In this document: positions 62,757 to 64,000 of the stretch, piece by piece
How the letters are laid out: the number at the start of each line of letters is the position of its first letter
Position numbering within the stretch: position 1 is the stretch's first letter
Origin: Formosa agariphila KMM 3901
GTDB taxonomy: Bacteria; Bacteroidota; Bacteroidia; Flavobacteriales; Flavobacteriaceae
Assembly (NCBI RefSeq): GCF_000723205.1
Contig: NZ_HG315671.1
Location: forward strand, 198,851-262,850
Direction: 5' to 3'
DNA length: 64,000 nucleotides
Notes under the pieces: model-generated
What the model was told of the DNA's origin: nothing
Databases searched by the model: none
Seen by the model: the letters and a program-made list of their open reading frames with translations, nothing else
Position numbers and translations under genes: made by a program

Positions 62757-64000
62757 CTAATGCGCCTCCAACCAGTTATCGCCAGTATCAATTTCTACAT
62801 CTAATGGTACATCCATAACAAAGGCATTTTCCATTTCGGTTTTTACCAGTGTTTTTATAGTTTCTAATTCGGGTTTGTACACATCGAACACCAATTCATC
62901 ATGTACTTGTAAAAGCATTTTGGTTTTAAATTCGCCAGCGACTAATTTCTCATGAATATTAATCATAGCCAGTTTTATAATATCGGCAGCGCTTCCTTGT
63001 ATTGGGGCGTTAACGGCATTTCGTTCGGCAGCACCACGAACCACTCCATTTCTAGAATTAATATCTTTTAAATAACGACGACGTCCTAAAACGGTTTGTA
63101 CATAGCCATTATCGCGAGCAAAATCTACTAGCTCACTCATGTAAGTTCTCAGTTTCGGATAGGTTTTGTAATACGTATCGATAAGGTCTTTAGATTCGCT
63201 TCGCGATAAATCGGTTTGATTGCTTAATCCGAAAGCAGATACACCATACACAATCCCGAAATTCACGGTTTTTGCATTACTACGTTGTTCTCTGGTCACG
63301 TCTTCTAAAGGCACATTAAACACTTTAGCAGCTGTGGAAGCATGAATATCTTCACCGTTTTTAAAGGCTTCAATCATGGTTTCTTCCTGACTTAAGGCGG
63401 CTATAATACGAAGTTCTATTTGCGAGTAATCGGCAGCAAGTAAAGTGTAGTCTTCGTTTCTTGGAATAAAGGCTTTTCTAACTTGGCGACCACGTTCGGT
63501 ACGAATAGGAATGTTCTGTAAATTCGGGTTATTACTACTTAATCGCCCCGTTGCAGCTACAGTTTGCATATAATCTGTATGTACACGCCCTGTTGTTGGC
63601 TCGACTTGTAATGGCAAGGCATCGACATAGGTGCTTTTAAGTTTTGCAAGGCCGCGATAGTCTAATATATGCTGAATAATCTCGTGGTCTTTGGCTAAGT
63701 ACGATAAAATATCTTCTGAGGTTGCAAACTGCCCAGATTTTGTTTTTTTAGGTTTGTCGACTAACTTGAGTTTATTAAATAAAATTTCACCCAATTGTTT
63801 TGGTGATGCAATATTAAATTCTTCGCCAGCTTCGGAAAATATTTTTTCCTGAAGAGACGCAATATCATCGTTTAGAGCAGTGGTTAAATCATTTAAAAAC
63901 GGAATATCTAAATTAATACCTTCCAATTCCATGTCGGCAAGCACACGAAGTAAAGGCACTTCGATATCGTCGAATAATTTTTGGGTGTTGGCTTGTCCTA
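62757..64000 (-). CDS. polA: DNA polymerase I, C-terminal part (runs off window)
   Basis: The polymerase domain of DNA polymerase I: motif A LLAADYSQIELRI, motif B/O-helix RSNAKTVNFGIVYGVSAFGL and motif C LLQVHDELVFDV, ending DTGDNWLEAH. The frame is open to base 64000 and continues upstream outside the window (GQANTQKLFDDIEVPLLR precedes the first internal start at 63959). The N-terminal 5'-nuclease and any 3'-5' exonuclease domain therefore cannot be judged. It lies 48 bases upstream of the McrBC-like operon on the same strand. Confidence 0.95.
   Translation of the reverse strand, partial: GQANTQKLFDDIEVPLLRVLADMELEGINLDIPFLNDLTTALNDDIASLQEKIFSEAGEEFNIASPKQLGEILFNKLKLVDKPKKTKSGQFATSEDILSYLAKDHEIIQHILDYRGLAKLKSTYVDALPLQVEPTTGRVHTDYMQTVAATGRLSSNNPNLQNIPIRTERGRQVRKAFIPRNEDYTLLAADYSQIELRIIAALSQEETMIEAFKNGEDIHASTAAKVFNVPLEDVTREQRSNAKTVNFGIVYGVSAFGLSNQTDLSRSESKDLIDTYYKTYPKLRTYMSELVDFARDNGYVQTVLGRRRYLKDINSRNGVVRGAAERNAVNAPIQGSAADIIKLAMINIHEKLVAGEFKTKMLLQVHDELVFDVYKPELETIKTLVKTEMENAFVMDVPLDVEIDTGDNWLEAH

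Overview
The window looks like chromosomal DNA of a marine-type Flavobacteriaceae (Bacteroidota). The evidence is the low GC, Bacteroidota-type promoters (TTTG or TTG, about 19-21 bases, then TAnnTTTG) in front of several genes, a type IX secretion (T9SS) sorting domain, SusC-style TonB receptors with an N-terminal carboxypeptidase-like domain, a PorT-family barrel, and the order rplM-rpsI-rpsB-tsf-pyrH-frr. No insertion sequence, prophage, integrase, rRNA or CRISPR array was seen. The only tRNA found is tRNA-Ser(GGA).

Layout. 1-~612: a stretch with no gene and a very abnormal dinucleotide composition; it reads like ordinary AT-rich DNA only when written backwards without complementing. 0.65-9.1 kb: an apparent phosphate or nutrient locus with a PiT phosphate transporter, a small secreted MORN-like protein, an internally duplicated surface beta-helix lipoprotein and a TonB-dependent receptor. 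Three intergenic AACAT-N6-AACAT direct repeats (11-base period, as in Pho boxes) lie beside these genes. 9.3-22.2 kb: dgt, a secreted beta-propeller/PA/T9SS protein, dxs, tadA, two tandem CLC proteins with CBS domains, and aspS. 22.2-28.9 kb: a TetR-controlled tripartite RND efflux operon with a clear operator. 29-35.3 kb: a polyprenyl synthase, small proteins, and sucA-sucB, whose promoter carries a perfect 20-base palindrome. 35.3-42.7 kb: an orphan LuxR-type response regulator, a retropepsin-like protease, tatD-ansA, tRNA-Ser, an ExbB-ExbD-ExbD operon and a PorT-family barrel. 42.8-54 kb: rpoN, asnS, an MMPL-type exporter, a DUF5686-like barrel, frr, pyrH, tsf, rpsB, rpsI and rplM. 54.4-58.9 kb: a DUF2853 protein, a 2-hydroxyacid dehydrogenase homologue lacking catalytic residues, a methyltransferase, a DJ-1/PfpI protein and a TspO-like membrane protein. 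58.9-62.7 kb: a two-gene McrBC-like defence module (AAA+ motor plus DUF2357/PD-(D/E)xK nuclease). It sits next to polA, which runs off the right edge.

How the genes work together. Most of the window is housekeeping (translation, TCA cycle, isoprenoid precursor, tRNA modification and charging). It is interrupted by accessory modules: the putative Pho-regulated uptake locus, the RND pump, the CLC pair and the McrBC-like module. The ExbB/ExbD operon could energise the TonB receptor, and the PorT-family barrel could serve the T9SS that exports the protein at 10.7-13.9 kb; both links are inferences. All motif and repeat statements were read by eye; no database search was run.
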